From JAGSOU01 sp049974865 (GTDB lineage: Bacteria > Pseudomonadota > Alphaproteobacteria > Rhodobacterales > Rhodobacteraceae), in NCBI GenBank assembly GCA_049974865.1, contig JBNGCX010000002.1:1-64000 (forward strand): a DNA stretch of 64,000 nucleotides, in the 5' to 3' direction. The notes beneath the pieces were generated by a model. That model was not told where the DNA came from and searched no databases. It saw only the letters and a program-made list of their open reading frames with translations. Position 1 is the stretch's first letter. Each line of letters opens with the position of its first letter. Made by a program: the position numbers and the translations under genes. Positions 7,645 through 16,739 of this stretch are shown one piece after another.

Positions 7645-9549
7645 ATGCCGAACGACGACAGACCCCCGCAAAACCGCCCGGACGGCTCCGAATGGCTGGC
7701 CTGGGGGCTGCTGGCTGCCTTCCTGCTGTTCGTCGTCTTCGGCGGGTTGTGGCTGGAACCGGCCGCCCAGGGGCAATCCGTACCCTACAGCGAGATGAAG
7801 GAGATGATTCGCGACGGCGAGATCGACTCGGTCACGCTGCAGGAGCACGAGATCGTCGCCACCCGGAAGGGAGAGGTGACGGAAACCCTGAATGCCGTCA
7901 CCCCCGCACAGAACGATCCGGAACTGCTGCCCCTTCTGGAGCAGCAGGGGATCGAGATCTCGGCCGAAAAGCCGCCGCAGGGGTCGATCCTCTCTTACAT
8001 GCTGCCCTGGATCGTGCTGCTGGGCTTCTACCTGTGGCTTCAACGGCGGATGATGGGCAACCTCGCAGGGGGAATGGGCCCGACCCGCGGCGGCCTTTTG
8101 ACCGGGCGGTTCGCCAAGCCGCAGAAACCGAGCCGCAAGGTGACCTTCGACGACGTCGCCGGCCAGGACCAGGCCAAGCGCGAGGTCTCGGAATTGATCG
8201 ACTTCCTGCGCGAGCCCGAACGGTTCCACCGGCTCGGCGCCGAGGTGCCCCACGGCGTGCTGCTGATGGGCCCGCCCGGCACCGGCAAGACGCTGATGGC
8301 CAAGGCGCTGGCTGGCGAAGCCGACGTGCCGTTCTTTTCCACCTCGGGTTCCGAATTCATCGAGATTTTCGTGGGGGTCGGCGCCGGCCGCGTGCGCGCG
8401 ATGTTCGAGGCCGCCCGCAAGGCCGCGCCCTCGGTCATATTCATCGACGAGCTGGACAGCATCGGGCGCACCCGCGGCACCGGGCTGGGCGGCGGCCATG
8501 ACGAGCGCGAACAGACGCTGAACCAGATCCTGGCCGAACTCGACGGCTTTTCCGAGCGCGAGGCGGTGGTCGTGCTGGCCGCCACCAACCGCCCCGACGT
8601 GCTGGACCCGGCCCTGCTGCGCCCCGGCCGCTTCGACCGGCACGTGACGCTGAACCTGCCCGACAAGGCGGCGCGGCGCGCCATCCTCGATATCCATGCG
8701 CGCAAGCTGCCGCTGGCCGACACCGCCGATCTCGACCTTATGGCCGCGGGCACGCCGGGCTTTTCCGGTGCCGACCTGAAAAACCTGCTGAACGAGGCCG
8801 CCATAGCCGCGGCGCGACGGGGCGCCACGCTGATCGAGCGGGCCGACCTGAACGAGGCGCGCGACAAGGTGATGATGGGCACCGTGCGCACGCTGGCCAT
8901 CCGCCCCGACGAGCACCGTCGCCTGGCGGTGCACGAGGCCGGGCACACGGCGGCGGCCTTCTACCTGCCGGATGCCGACCCCCTCTACAAGGTCACCATC
9001 ATCCCGCGCGGCCACGCGCTGGGCGGCACCCATATGCTCAGCGAGAGCGAACGTCATACCGAGGACGAGAATTACCTGCGCGCGCAGCTTGTCATCCTGC
9101 TGGCCGGGCGCGCGGCCGAGCGGTTGCTGATCGGCACGGTCAGCTCGGGTGCCGACGACGATATCCGGCGCGCCACCCGCATGGCCCGCGCCATGGTCGC
9201 CCGCTGGGGCATGAGCCCCGAGCTGGGCCCCATCGACCTGCGCCGCAGCGAGGATCACCCCTTCCTCGGCCAGGCCATCGCGCAGCCCCCCGACCACGCC
9301 GACGCCACCGCCGCGCTGGTGGACGAGGCCGTGATGGCGCTGCTCAAGCAGGCCGAGGAAACCGCGGCGGAACTGCTGACCGCGCACCAGCCGGAAGTGG
9401 AGAACCTGATCGAGGAACTGGAGAAGCAGGAGACGCTGGAATTCGGCGATATCCAGAGGCTGCTCGACCCCGAGGGGGCCCTCAAGCCGGAGCGCAAACT
9501 GGCCCGGGACACCTCGCGCGTGCCGCGCGTGGGGACCGACCCGGACTGA
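7645..9549 (+). CDS. ftsH: ATP-dependent zinc metalloprotease, FtsH family (accessory paralogue)
   Basis: 634 residues, normal FtsH length. Two transmembrane segments (about 17-36 and 116-133) flank a short periplasmic domain. The AAA module has Walker A GPPGTGKT (209-216), Walker B VIFIDELDSIG (268-269 DE) and the second region of homology NRPDVLDPALLRPGRFD. The zinc protease motif HEAGH is at 430-434. The frame opens earlier, but MPNDDRPP at 7645 gives a normal cytosolic start and leaves the regulatory boxes outside the gene. It degrades membrane and misfolded proteins. Its position in an FNR-box stress island, away from tilS or hisC-type housekeeping neighbours, suggests an accessory copy (inference). 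Confidence 0.93.
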   Translation: MPNDDRPPQNRPDGSEWLAWGLLAAFLLFVVFGGLWLEPAAQGQSVPYSEMKEMIRDGEIDSVTLQEHEIVATRKGEVTETLNAVTPAQNDPELLPLLEQQGIEISAEKPPQGSILSYMLPWIVLLGFYLWLQRRMMGNLAGGMGPTRGGLLTGRFAKPQKPSRKVTFDDVAGQDQAKREVSELIDFLREPERFHRLGAEVPHGVLLMGPPGTGKTLMAKALAGEADVPFFSTSGSEFIEIFVGVGAGRVRAMFEAARKAAPSVIFIDELDSIGRTRGTGLGGGHDEREQTLNQILAELDGFSEREAVVVLAATNRPDVLDPALLRPGRFDRHVTLNLPDKAARRAILDIHARKLPLADTADLDLMAAGTPGFSGADLKNLLNEAAIAAARRGATLIERADLNEARDKVMMGTVRTLAIRPDEHRRLAVHEAGHTAAAFYLPDADPLYKVTIIPRGHALGGTHMLSESERHTEDENYLRAQLVILLAGRAAERLLIGTVSSGADDDIRRATRMARAMVARWGMSPELGPIDLRRSEDHPFLGQAIAQPPDHADATAALVDEAVMALLKQAEETAAELLTAHQPEVENLIEELEKQETLEFGDIQRLLDPEGALKPERKLARDTSRVPRVGTDPD

Positions 9550-9567
9550 CCGCGCACCGCCTGCGCG

Positions 9568-10362
9568 TCACGTCCCGGCCAACCCTTGGCAGCGCGGGCA
9601 GAAATAGGCGCTGCGCCCGCTGATCTTCTCGCGCCGCAGTGGGGTGCCGCAGCGCGGACAGCGCGCGCCTTTCTCGCGGTGTTGCGCGAGCCAGTCTTCG
9701 GGCAGGTCCCGGCCGGAGGCCAAGGTTTCGATGGCCCGTTCCAACTCAGACTGCATGGTGGCATGCAGCCGTCCCAGTTGCGCCGCGCCGAGGTCCTGCC
9801 CCCTGCCGCGCGGCAAGAGCCCGGCACGGAACAGGATCTCGTCGGAATAGACATTGCCAATCCCGGCGATCTTCGACTGGTCCATCAGCGCGGATTTCAG
9901 GCTGCCCCGCCCGGCCCCGATCCGCTCCGCGAAGGCGGGTGCAGATATCTCCAGCGCATCCGGGCCGATGCGGTGCGCGCTCAGATAGTCTTCCGCGTCC
10001 TCGGCCAGTTCGACCCAGCCGAGCTTGCGACGGCTCAGCACCGCCAGGCGCGACCCGTCGGCAAAGGTCAAACGTAAGACAGCGCCCTCGGGCTCGGCCT
10101 CCCCGGCGGCGGGGAAACGCAATTCGCCGGTCATCCCGAAATGCATCACCAGCACCGCGCCGCCGCCCGTCTCGGCGAACAGGATCTTGCCGTGGCGCCG
10201 CACCCCGGCAAAGCGGTCCTGTTCCAGCGCCGCCCGCAACTCGTCCGGGCGCGCGCCGCGCAGGCGGCCCGGATCATCCAGACGGACGGACTCGATCCGA
10301 TGCCCCACGCCCCGTTCAGCGAAGGTGCGGCGGAAGACCTCGACCTCTGGCAGTTCCGGCAT
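9568..10362 (-). CDS. Fpg/Nei-family DNA glycosylase (short type)
   Basis: 264 residues beginning MPELPEVE, where Pro after the initiator Met is the catalytic nucleophile and Glu is essential, so the start is certain even though the frame is open far upstream. The helix-two-turn-helix SKIAGIGNVYSDEILFRAG and a C-terminal zinc finger CPRCGTPL...CPRC are present. It excises oxidised bases and nicks the abasic site. It is shorter than the housekeeping MutM of relatives (about 280) and sits in the stress island opposite an FNR/Dnr-like palindrome, so it may be an accessory paralogue (inference). Confidence 0.9.
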   Translation of the reverse strand: MPELPEVEVFRRTFAERGVGHRIESVRLDDPGRLRGARPDELRAALEQDRFAGVRRHGKILFAETGGGAVLVMHFGMTGELRFPAAGEAEPEGAVLRLTFADGSRLAVLSRRKLGWVELAEDAEDYLSAHRIGPDALEISAPAFAERIGAGRGSLKSALMDQSKIAGIGNVYSDEILFRAGLLPRGRGQDLGAAQLGRLHATMQSELERAIETLASGRDLPEDWLAQHREKGARCPRCGTPLRREKISGRSAYFCPRCQGLAGT

Positions 10363-10422
10363 GTCAGTCCCCGTGGCTGCGAACCTGTCCCGCCAACCTC
10401 GCACGGCAGGCCGCCACGCGTC

Positions 10423-10436
10423 TTGACCCGTGTCAA
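10423..10436. promoter_or_regulatory. FNR/Dnr-type palindrome TTGAC-N4-GTCAA
   Basis: TTGACCCGTGTCAA is a perfect inverted repeat in the 141-base gap between the divergent glycosylase and alpha/beta hydrolase genes, 67.5 and 74.5 bases from their starts (to the centre). TTGAC half-sites are accepted by some Crp/Fnr-family members (Dnr/Nnr type). Confidence 0.6.
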
Positions 10437-10503
10437 GGCGCGTCGACGCCGGATGCGCAATCCTGTCCGCAAGCGGTGCGGGGCCAGACCAAGGAGGAGC
10501 GCC

Positions 10504-11160
10504 ATGCCGGACAAATCGGATGGAAAACGGATCGTTTCGGTCGGGAACAAGCGGCTCGAGGGCATCTTGCGGGTGCCGCCCGACCCGATCGGCCTGGTCA
10601 TCTTCGCCCATGGGGCGGGCAGCAGCCACCTGAGCCCGCGCAACAACAGGGTGGCCGAGGCGCTGGGCAAGCGCGGCATCGCCACGTTGCTTTTCGACCT
10701 TCTGACCCTGGAAGAGGCAGCCGACCGCGCCAATGTCTTCGACATCCCGCTGCTTGGCGTCCGCATGATCGAGGCGCTGGACTGGGCGCAGGATCAGCCC
10801 GAGCTGGCGGCGCTGCCCATCGGCCTGTTCGGCTCCAGCACTGGTGCCGCCGCGGCCTTGGTCACCGCCGCCCGCGTGCCCGACCGGGTCAATTCCGTGG
10901 TTTCGCGCGGCGGGCGGGCCGACATGGCGGGAGAGGCCCTGCCGCAGGTCCGCGCGCCGGTGCTGCTGGTGGTGGGCGGCCTGGATTACACGGTGCTGGA
11001 GCTCAACGAGGACGCGGCGGCGAAACTGACCTGCGAGAACCGGGTGGAGATCGTGCCCGGCGCCACCCACCTGTTCGAGGAACCGGGCACGCTGGACCGG
11101 GTGATCGAGCTGGCCGCGGACTGGTTCGCCACGCATTTCAGCGCGGCGGCGCCGGGTTGA
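10504..11160 (+). CDS. Small alpha/beta hydrolase (dienelactone-hydrolase-like)
   Basis: 218 residues. AAGGAGGAG at 10491-10499 precedes the ATG at 10504. The oxyanion-region motif VIFAHGAGSS, the nucleophile elbow LFGSSTGAAA, the acid in VGGLDYTV and the histidine in PGATHLFEE form a complete Ser-Asp-His set. The family includes dienelactone hydrolases and phosphoribosyltransferase-linked hydrolases found in bacterial stress loci; the substrate is unknown. It is divergent from the glycosylase and shares a Crp/Fnr-like palindrome with it. Confidence 0.85.
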   Translation: MPDKSDGKRIVSVGNKRLEGILRVPPDPIGLVIFAHGAGSSHLSPRNNRVAEALGKRGIATLLFDLLTLEEAADRANVFDIPLLGVRMIEALDWAQDQPELAALPIGLFGSSTGAAAALVTAARVPDRVNSVVSRGGRADMAGEALPQVRAPVLLVVGGLDYTVLELNEDAAAKLTCENRVEIVPGATHLFEEPGTLDRVIELAADWFATHFSAAAPG

Positions 11161-11166
11161 ACCCCG

Positions 11167-12300
11167 TCAGCCGCCGATGTGGAGGGAGAGTGGCCCCGAG
11201 GGCTGCCGGACGATCCCGCCCTCCCCCAGCAGGCTGTCGCGGCCGAGCATGTGGGCCAGCCAGTCCACCTCATCCTCCCCCGCGCGGTTGAGCCGGAAGG
11301 CGCAGCGGCGATAGGGCAGCAACTCCAGCCCCGCCAGTTTGCCGGTGGACGGGGTGAGATCGGCGACATAGGCCAGCCCGAGATCGGGATGATAACTCTC
11401 CTGCCCGCCGATCCCCTCGTAGTCGTTGATCAGGTCACCCGCGCCATAGACGATCAGCTTGCCGCGATAGACCTCGATCCCCTTGGGATGGTGCGAGGAA
11501 TGGCCGAAGACCAGGTCCACCCCGGCCCGGTCGATCAGCGCGCGGGCCAGCGCCCTTTGCTGGAAGGGCACGTCGAAGCCCCAGTTCGGCCCCCAGTGCA
11601 CCGAGAAGAGCAGCAGGTCGCCCTGCCGCCGGATGGGCGCGATACGCTCGCGCACGGCGGTCACCGTCGCCTCGGGATCGTCCGGCAGCAGGTCAACGCC
11701 GGGGCGATCGGGTCCTGCGCGCCATTGGGCGGGCACGCCGCTGGTCCCGCTGCCCATGGCGAGGATCAGAAGACGCCCCTTGCCCGGCACGTCCAGGGCC
11801 AGCGGCGCCTCGGCTTCCTGCGCCGTGCGCCCGGCCCCCGCCTGCGCGATCCTTGCGCCCTCCAACACCTCCAGCGTTTCGATCAGCCCGGCGTCGCCCC
11901 AGTCCAGAACGTGGTTGTTGGCCAGCGTGCAGGCATCCAGCCGCGCGGCGCTCAGCGCCCCCACATTCTCGGGCGACATGCGGTAATTGATCCCCTTCGG
12001 CCAATGGGTTACCGCGCGGGTGATCGCGGTTTCCAGATTGACAATGCGCAGGTCGCAGCCGCGCGCGGAGAGGTCCGGCAGAAGGTCGCCCCAGATATAG
12101 GAAAACGGCACTTGGCGCGGGATCGGGCCGCAGGCGCGCTCGGCCAGGCTCACGTAATCCTCGGCCGAAGAGACCCAGCCCTCGAACAGCTGCGGATCGC
12201 TCGGATGGGGCAGGATCTGGTCGATCCCGCGCCCGGTCATCACGTCGCCCGCCAGGAATATCCGCAGCCCCGCGGGCCGTCCTTCGGCGCCCTTTTCCAT
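11167..12300 (-). CDS. CapA-family (poly-gamma-glutamate synthesis type) metallophosphatase-like protein
   Basis: 377 residues with CapA signatures: GDVMTGRGID near the N-terminus, VNLETAIT, LANNHVLDWGDAGL, and HWGPNWG followed by FGHSSHHPKGIEVYRGKLIVYGAGDLINDY. The fold is calcineurin-like. The capsule role is proven only for CapA in capBCA loci, and no capB or capC is present here, so the function is open. The ATG at 12300 is preceded by AGGAGG; the longer frame would start inside the FNR box. That box is centred exactly 56.5 bases upstream, the same distance as for the methyltransferase/esterase fusion. Confidence 0.85.
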   Translation of the reverse strand: MEKGAEGRPAGLRIFLAGDVMTGRGIDQILPHPSDPQLFEGWVSSAEDYVSLAERACGPIPRQVPFSYIWGDLLPDLSARGCDLRIVNLETAITRAVTHWPKGINYRMSPENVGALSAARLDACTLANNHVLDWGDAGLIETLEVLEGARIAQAGAGRTAQEAEAPLALDVPGKGRLLILAMGSGTSGVPAQWRAGPDRPGVDLLPDDPEATVTAVRERIAPIRRQGDLLLFSVHWGPNWGFDVPFQQRALARALIDRAGVDLVFGHSSHHPKGIEVYRGKLIVYGAGDLINDYEGIGGQESYHPDLGLAYVADLTPSTGKLAGLELLPYRRCAFRLNRAGEDEVDWLAHMLGRDSLLGEGGIVRQPSGPLSLHIGG

Positions 12301-12349
12301 GCCGTCCTCCTGCGATCGTCGCCCGTCTCCCCCAAGTCGGCCAGAAAAA

Positions 12350-12363
12350 TTGATTTCGATCAA
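12350..12363. promoter_or_regulatory. FNR/Crp-family box TTGAT-N4-ATCAA (3)
   Basis: TTGATTTCGATCAA is a perfect consensus palindrome between the CapA-like gene (centre 56.5 bases before its ATG) and the RND adaptor gene (centre 83.5 bases before its ATG). Confidence 0.75.
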
Positions 12364-12369
12364 TGCTCT

Positions 12370-12398
12370 TTGAGACAGGTGCGGTAGAGCGGTATGCT
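12370..12398 (+). promoter_or_regulatory. Sigma70-type promoter for the RND operon
   Basis: TTGAGA (12370-12375), a 17-base spacer and TATGCT (12393-12398) make a good sigma70 promoter whose start would be near 12405, 35 bases before the adaptor ATG. The FNR-like box is centred about 48 bases upstream of this start, an unusual distance that could mean either activation or repression. Confidence 0.5.
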
Positions 12399-12439
12399 AG
12401 TGTTATTGCCCGTCTGGGATCAGCGAAAGGACCAACGAC

Positions 12440-13423
12440 ATGCGAGCGGCCATCACCGCGTTCATCGTCCTGCTCGCCGCGCAAGGCGCGCAGGCCGAGA
12501 CACTGACCGTCACCGCGCAGCCGATCACTGAATGGAAATCGGTCTATGGTGTGGTCGAGACCCGGGACCGGGTTCCGGCGCGGGCCCGGATCGGGGGCAC
12601 CATCGTCACGCTGGGCGTGACCGAGGGCGACCGGGTCGAGGCCGGCGCGCAGGTCGCGGTGGTCGAGGATGACAAGCTGGCCTTCCAGCTGGACTCGATC
12701 GACGCGCAGCTGGAGGCGCTGGCGGCGCAGCTGGAAACGGCGCAGGCTGATCTGACGCGCGGCGAGCAGCTGATCGAGCGCGGCTTCATCACCGGCCAGC
12801 GGCTGGAACAACTTCAGACCCAGGTCGACGTGATCGAGGGCAATATCCGCAGCCTCGAATCCGAACGGCTGATTGTCGAACAGCAGGTCACCGAGGGCGA
12901 GGTCCTGGCGCCCGAAGAGGGGGTCGTGCTGTCGGTGCCGATCTCGCGCGGCTCGGTGGTGACGCCCGGCGAGGCGGTGGCGGTGATCGGCGGTGGCGGC
13001 GTCTTCCTGCGCCTCGCGGTGCCCGAGCGCCACGCCGGGGAACTGGCCGAGGGCGACACCATCCAGATCGCGGCCACGGCCGACGGTACCGAGACGCGCA
13101 GCGGCCGGCTGGTCAAGCTTTACCCGCAGATCTCGGGCGGCCGGGTCGAGGCCGATGTCGAGGTCGAGGGGCTGGACGCCCGTTTCGTCGGCCGCCGCGT
13201 GCCCGTCCGCCTGCCGGTGGGCGAGCGTCAGGCGATCCTCGTTCCCGAGGCCGCGCTGTCGCGCGCGGGCGGGCTGGATATCGTGGAAATCGAAACCGAG
13301 GCCGGCGAGGTGCTGGGCCGCGCCGTGGTGCCCGGCCAGACCGTGACGGTCGAGGGGGCGCGCTGGCGCGAGATCCTGACCGGGCTCGAGGAAGGCGACC
13401 GGGTGGTGCTGGGCCATGAATGA
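12440..13423 (+). CDS. RND efflux periplasmic adaptor (membrane fusion protein)
   Basis: 327 residues with a signal peptide (MRAAITAFIVLLAAQGAQA). Barrel-sandwich hybrid halves (RARIGGTIVTLGVTEGDRVEAG and GEVLAPEEGVVL) flank an alpha-helical hairpin (about residues 75-135) rich in LEAL/LET heptads, followed by beta-barrel and membrane-proximal domains. It links the inner-membrane pump to an outer-membrane channel. No lipobox cysteine is seen. The gene overlaps the pump gene by 8 bases. No TolC-like gene is nearby, so the outer channel must be encoded elsewhere. Confidence 0.9.
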   Translation: MRAAITAFIVLLAAQGAQAETLTVTAQPITEWKSVYGVVETRDRVPARARIGGTIVTLGVTEGDRVEAGAQVAVVEDDKLAFQLDSIDAQLEALAAQLETAQADLTRGEQLIERGFITGQRLEQLQTQVDVIEGNIRSLESERLIVEQQVTEGEVLAPEEGVVLSVPISRGSVVTPGEAVAVIGGGGVFLRLAVPERHAGELAEGDTIQIAATADGTETRSGRLVKLYPQISGGRVEADVEVEGLDARFVGRRVPVRLPVGERQAILVPEAALSRAGGLDIVEIETEAGEVLGRAVVPGQTVTVEGARWREILTGLEEGDRVVLGHE

Positions 13424-16400
13424 CGACACGCAAGAGCCGCAAGGGGTGCTGGGCCTCGCCGGGCGCCTGACCCAGGCCTTCATCGCCTCGCCGCTGACGC
13501 CGCTGTTCCTGATGGCTTCGCTGGCCGTGGGCCTGATCGCGCTGGTCAGCCTGCCCCGCGAGGAGGAACCGCAGATCTCGGTGCCGCTGGTGGACATTCA
13601 CGTCAATGCCGACGGCCTGGCGGCCGACGACGCGCTGAAGCTGATCACCGAACCGCTGGAGACCATAGTCAAGGGCATCGACCAGGTCGAGCACGTCTAT
13701 TCGGACACCCGCGACGACCGGGTGATGGTGACCGCCCGCTTCGAGGTCGGCGTCTCGGCCGACACCGCCATCCTGCGGGTGCGCGACAAGATCCTGGCCA
13801 ATCTCGACCGTATCCCGGTGGGCATCCCGCAGCCGCTGGTCGTCGGCCGCGGCATCGACGACGTGGCCATCGTGTCGCTGACATTCTCGCCCGCGCCGGG
13901 GCAGGACGCGGTCACCGCCGCCGACCTCACCCGCATCGCCCGCGAGGTCGAGGCGCAGCTTTCGCGCATCCAGGACGTGGGCCTGACCTATGTCGTCGGC
14001 GGCACCGAGGACGCGCTGCGCATCTCGCCCGACCCGGAGCGGCTGGCGCTCTACGGCGTCACGCTGCAACAGCTGGCCGGCAAGGTTCAGGGCGCCAACA
14101 GCGCCGCGCCCGCGGGCAACCTGCGCGACGAGGGCGAGCAGATCGGTCTGGTGATCGGCAAGACCCTCTCCACCCCCGCCGAGATCGGCAATCTGGAACT
14201 GACCGCGCGCGACGGGCGCACCATCTACGTGCGCGACGTGGCGGATGTAGAATTCGTCACCGACCTAAACGAAGAACATGTCGCGACCCTCGCCGCGGGC
14301 GAGGACGGCGAGATCTCGCGCCGGCCGGCGGTGACCCTGGCCCTGGCCAAGCGCGCCGGCGCCAACGCGGTGACCGTGGCCGAGGAAATCCTGCACCGGG
14401 TCGAGGCGATGGAGGGCGGGATCGTCCCACACAGCGTCGATGTCGAGATCACCCGCGATTACGGCGAAACGGCCAATGAAAAGGCCAATGAGCTGCTGTT
14501 CCACCTCGGCCTCGCCACGGTCTCCATCGTGGCGCTGGTGCTGCTGACCATCGGCTGGCGCGAGGCGGTGGTGGTGGCCCTGGTCATCCCCGTCACCATC
14601 CTGCTGACGCTCTTTGCCGCATATATCATGGGATACACGCTGAACCGGGTGTCGCTCTTCGCGCTGATCTTCTCGATCGGGATCTTGGTGGACGACGCCA
14701 TCGTGGTGATCGAGAACATCGCGCGCCACTGGGCGAAGGACGTGCGCAAGCCCAGGCTGACCGCGGCGATCGAGGCGGTGGCCGAGGTCGGCAACCCCAC
14801 CATCGTGGCCACGCTGACCGTGGTGGTGGCGCTGCTGCCGATGCTGTTCGTGTCGGGCCTGATGGGCCCCTACATGAGCCCGATCCCGGCCAATGCCTCG
14901 GCCGCGATGATCTTCTCGTTCTTCGTGGCGGTGATCATCACGCCCTGGCTGATGGTCAAGATCGCCGGCAAGAAGGACATGTCGGCCCATGGCGACGAGG
15001 ACACCTATGGCGGGCACAAGCATTTCAGCCCGCTGGGCCGGGTCTACGCCGCCATGGCCAGACCGATCCTGAGCAGCAAGGCCGCGTCCGGCCTGTTCCT
15101 GCTGGTGGTCGTGGTTCTATCCTTCGGTTCGCTGGGCGCGCTCTACACCCGCGACGTGACAGTCAAGCTCTTGCCCTTCGACAACAAGTCGGAACTGGCG
15201 GTGGTGATCGACCTGCCCGAGGGCGCCCCGGTCGAGGCGACCGACGCCGTGGCACAGACGGCCGCCCGAATGGCGCTGGACCTGCCGGAGGTGATCTCGG
15301 CCCAGACCCATGCCGGCACCGCCGCGCCCTTCAACTTCAACGGGCTGGTGCGGCACTACTACCTGCGCCGGAACCCGGAGATGGGCGACGTCCAGCTCAA
15401 CCTCACGCCCAAGGGCGAGCGCGAGCGCACCAGCCACGACATCGCGCTGGAACTGCGCGAGCGGCTGCGCGAACTCGACATTCCCAAGGGCACCGTGCTG
15501 AAGGTGGTCGAGCCGCCCCCGGGCCCGCCCGTCATCTCCACCCTGCTGGCCGAGATCTACGGCCCCGATGCCGAGACCCGGCACCAGGTGGCGACCAAGG
15601 TCCGCGCGGCGTTCGAGGACGTGCCCTTCGTGGTCGATGTCGATGACAGCCACGGCACCCAGCCGCGCCGCCTGCGCGCCCAGCTTTCGGCCAGCGACAT
15701 GGATTTCTTCCGCGTCCAGGAAAGCGACGCGCTGCAGACCTTGCGCCTTCTGAACGCCACGACCACCGTGGGCTATTCCCATCGCGGCGAGGGCCGCCGC
15801 CCGATCCCGATCGTCGTCGCCCGCGAACGCGGCGACCGGGTGATGGACGAGCGCGCCCTTTCCACCCCGGTGCCGGCCAACGCCATCCCGGGCAGCCGCG
15901 GCATCGTGGAACTCGGCGATGTCGTGCAGATCACCGAGGAACGCGCCTCGGCCCCGATCTTCCGGCACAACGGCTATGACGTGATCATGGTCACGGGCGA
16001 ACTGGCCGGCGAGTTCGAGGCCCCGCTCTACGGCATGCTGGCCGTGGCCGACCGGCTGGACGCGATGGAGTGGGACGAGGGCCAGAAGCCGAAGGTCAAG
16101 CTGCATGGCCAGCCGATCAGCACCGAGCAGCCTGTGCTGCTGTGGGACGGCGAGTGGGAGGTGACCTGGGTCACCTTCCGCGACATGGGCGCGGCCTTTG
16201 CCGTGGCGCTGCTGGGCATCTACATCCTGGTGGTGGCCCAGTTCGGCAGCTTCCGCCTGCCGCTGGTGATCCTGACCCCGGTGCCGCTGACCTTCCTGGG
16301 GATCATAGCTGGTCACTGGCTGTTCAACGCCCCGTTCTCGGCCACGTCGATGATCGGCTTCATCGCGCTGGCGGGGATCATCGTGCGCAACTCGATCCTG

Positions 16401-16646
16401 CTGGTGGACTTCATCCGCCACGCCGACCCCGAGCGGCGCGTGACGGTGGACATCCTGATCGAGGCCGGCGCGACCCGGTTCAAGCCGATCCTGCTGACCG
16501 CCATCGCGGCGATGATCGGCGCGGTGGTGATCCTGGCCGACCCGATCTTCCAGGGTCTTGCGATCTCGCTGCTGTTCGGGCTGCTGTCCTCGACGGCGCT
16601 GACGGTGCTGGTGATCCCGGCGATCTACCGGCTGTTCAAGACCTGA
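13416..16646 (+). CDS. RND-family efflux permease (AcrB/HAE-like)
   Basis: 1076 residues, full length for an RND pump. The N-terminal segment PLFLMASLAVGLIALVSLPREEEPQI is the first helix and porter entry. Transmembrane helix 4 carries the proton-relay aspartate pair in GILVDDAIVVIENI. The second helical bundle begins near residue 925 (FAVALLGIYILVVAQFGSFRLPLVI). It exports hydrophobic or amphiphilic compounds using the proton gradient; the substrate cannot be read. Followed by a strong intrinsic terminator. Confidence 0.93.
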   Translation: MNDDTQEPQGVLGLAGRLTQAFIASPLTPLFLMASLAVGLIALVSLPREEEPQISVPLVDIHVNADGLAADDALKLITEPLETIVKGIDQVEHVYSDTRDDRVMVTARFEVGVSADTAILRVRDKILANLDRIPVGIPQPLVVGRGIDDVAIVSLTFSPAPGQDAVTAADLTRIAREVEAQLSRIQDVGLTYVVGGTEDALRISPDPERLALYGVTLQQLAGKVQGANSAAPAGNLRDEGEQIGLVIGKTLSTPAEIGNLELTARDGRTIYVRDVADVEFVTDLNEEHVATLAAGEDGEISRRPAVTLALAKRAGANAVTVAEEILHRVEAMEGGIVPHSVDVEITRDYGETANEKANELLFHLGLATVSIVALVLLTIGWREAVVVALVIPVTILLTLFAAYIMGYTLNRVSLFALIFSIGILVDDAIVVIENIARHWAKDVRKPRLTAAIEAVAEVGNPTIVATLTVVVALLPMLFVSGLMGPYMSPIPANASAAMIFSFFVAVIITPWLMVKIAGKKDMSAHGDEDTYGGHKHFSPLGRVYAAMARPILSSKAASGLFLLVVVVLSFGSLGALYTRDVTVKLLPFDNKSELAVVIDLPEGAPVEATDAVAQTAARMALDLPEVISAQTHAGTAAPFNFNGLVRHYYLRRNPEMGDVQLNLTPKGERERTSHDIALELRERLRELDIPKGTVLKVVEPPPGPPVISTLLAEIYGPDAETRHQVATKVRAAFEDVPFVVDVDDSHGTQPRRLRAQLSASDMDFFRVQESDALQTLRLLNATTTVGYSHRGEGRRPIPIVVARERGDRVMDERALSTPVPANAIPGSRGIVELGDVVQITEERASAPIFRHNGYDVIMVTGELAGEFEAPLYGMLAVADRLDAMEWDEGQKPKVKLHGQPISTEQPVLLWDGEWEVTWVTFRDMGAAFAVALLGIYILVVAQFGSFRLPLVILTPVPLTFLGIIAGHWLFNAPFSATSMIGFIALAGIIVRNSILLVDFIRHADPERRVTVDILIEAGATRFKPILLTAIAAMIGAVVILADPIFQGLAISLLFGLLSSTALTVLVIPAIYRLFKT

Positions 16647-16680
16647 ACGGGGGCACCCCTGTTCTCACGCCTGCGCAGAA

Positions 16681-16714
16681 GCGCGGCCCGGCGAAACGGG
16701 CCGCGCTTTTTCTT
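16681..16714 (+). terminator. Intrinsic terminator after the RND operon
   Basis: A perfect 10-bp stem (GCGCGGCCCG, 16681-16690, with CGGGCCGCGC, 16697-16706), a 6-base GCGAAA loop and a T-rich tail TTTTTCTT (16707-16714). It ends the RND transcript before the convergent UspA-like gene. Confidence 0.9.
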
Positions 16715-16739
16715 AGATCCGATTTGCAGGGGCCCCGCG

